Shown one piece after another: positions 63,556 to 64,000 of a stretch of DNA of 64,000 bases (position 1 is its first letter; each line of letters starts with the position of its first letter). Under the pieces are notes generated by a model, which saw nothing but the letters and a program-made list of their open reading frames with translations, was not told the origin of the DNA and did not search any database. This stretch comes from Henriciella algicola. Lineage in GTDB: Bacteria; Pseudomonadota; Alphaproteobacteria; Caulobacterales; Hyphomonadaceae. The stretch is from positions 62,001 through 126,000 of the forward strand of contig NZ_QWGA01000003.1 in assembly GCF_003576245.1 (NCBI RefSeq). Reading direction: 5' to 3'. Position numbers and translations under genes: made by a program.

Positions 63556-63966
63556 TCAGCGCATACGGAGGAATTTGGAGAAGAGATAGAGGAGGTCGCG
63601 CGGCATGTCGGGGTTGAGCAGCGCGTCAATTGATTCGTCTTGGCGCACGATCATGGTCGAGGAGCCTTCATGGTCGTCGACACGGTGATAGTTCATGCTC
63701 CATTCCGGAAAAGCACGCTTCTCGACGGGTTCACCGATGATCTGCGCCACGCCGAAGTGGCGGTCATCCTCCAGGATACGGCCATAGATCTCGAGGACTT
63801 CCTCACGCTCGCCTTCGAGAGCCTGCATGAACGCCCGGCCATTATGGGCAAGAAACCCAGTCAGATAACGCTCATCGTTATTCGACTGCGACACGTTGAG
63901 GATGCTGTCGATATCGTCATCCTGGAGGCCGTCTACAGCCGTACTGACATAAACCAGCCGATACAT
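63556..63966 (-). CDS. BLUF-domain blue-light photoreceptor
   Basis: 136 residues, essentially one BLUF domain plus a short C-terminal helix. The flavin-binding residues match AppA by spacing: Tyr6 in RLVYVS, Asn30 in SQSNND and Gln48 in FMQALEGE (Tyr-to-Gln spacing 42, as in AppA), with Trp89 and Met91 in FPEWSMN at the AppA Trp104/Met106 positions. FAD bound here would shift absorption under blue light. There is no fused output domain, so it must signal to a separate partner. The C-terminal part (DALLNPDMPRDLLYLFSKF) is helical and may contact that partner. Confidence 0.92.
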   Translation of the reverse strand: MYRLVYVSTAVDGLQDDDIDSILNVSQSNNDERYLTGFLAHNGRAFMQALEGEREEVLEIYGRILEDDRHFGVAQIIGEPVEKRAFPEWSMNYHRVDDHEGSSTMIVRQDESIDALLNPDMPRDLLYLFSKFLRMR

Positions 63967-64000
63967 TCGTGTGTCTCTTTATCCTCTCTCGCGCGGTCAC

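Overview
The window looks like a chromosomal segment of a dimorphic, probably marine alphaproteobacterium near Hyphomonadaceae/Caulobacterales. The evidence is the gene content: a MipZ-type division-site ATPase, an SpmX-type muramidase with two C-terminal membrane helices, a two-helix coiled-coil protein of TipN-like layout, a phasin, DUF1489/DUF817/DUF2849/DUF934 proteins and ClpS-ClpA. Most of the DNA is GC-rich (37 of 60 bases in the line starting at 6121). The genus is an inference; no rRNA is present.

Layout. 1-2.8 kb: the tail of an ApbE flavin transferase and a TonB-dependent receptor behind two Fur-like boxes. 2.8-6.8 kb: a GPH/MFS transporter divergent from uvrB. 6.8-8.7 kb: an AT-rich two-gene island (20 of 60 G/C in the line starting at 7441) holding a two-helix, beta-rich membrane protein and an overlapping class I methyltransferase gene. 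8.7-10.5 kb: a dense cluster of palindromic and REP-like repeats, a truncated gene end, and one gene that carries repeats in frame. 10.5-16.9 kb: small membrane and lipoprotein genes, a GNAT acetyltransferase, the TipN-like protein and a DUF3772 MscS channel. 16.9-21.3 kb: prfC, an AbgT transporter and a LysR regulator. 21.4-26.6 kb: an assimilatory sulfate reduction operon (cysG, DUF2849, GST, cysI, DUF934, APS reductase). 26.7-32.6 kb: GPP34, L,D-transpeptidase-fold protein, panC, mipZ, a D-Ala-D-Ala carboxypeptidase, a phasin and DUF1499. 32.7-38.4 kb: clpS-clpA and an M16 protease lipoprotein.

38.5-54.9 kb holds genes for leucine breakdown (mccA, an enoyl-CoA hydratase, mccB, ivd), scattered among a DUF817 membrane protein, an acyltransferase, an EF-hand protein, a patatin phospholipase, an aldo/keto reductase, the ergothioneine pair egtB-egtD and a hybrid histidine kinase. 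54.9-64 kb has the SpmX-like protein, mgtE, tRNA-Leu(GAG), lipB, two DUF805-type membrane proteins, pccA, an internally repetitive protein and a BLUF blue-light sensor.

The most unusual region is 6.8-10.4 kb. The first island gene has the outline of the 2TM beta-barrel effectors of nucleotide-signalling defence systems (Cap15-like), but it is paired with a methyltransferase and there is no nucleotide cyclase nearby. I offer it as a candidate new pairing, not as an established system.
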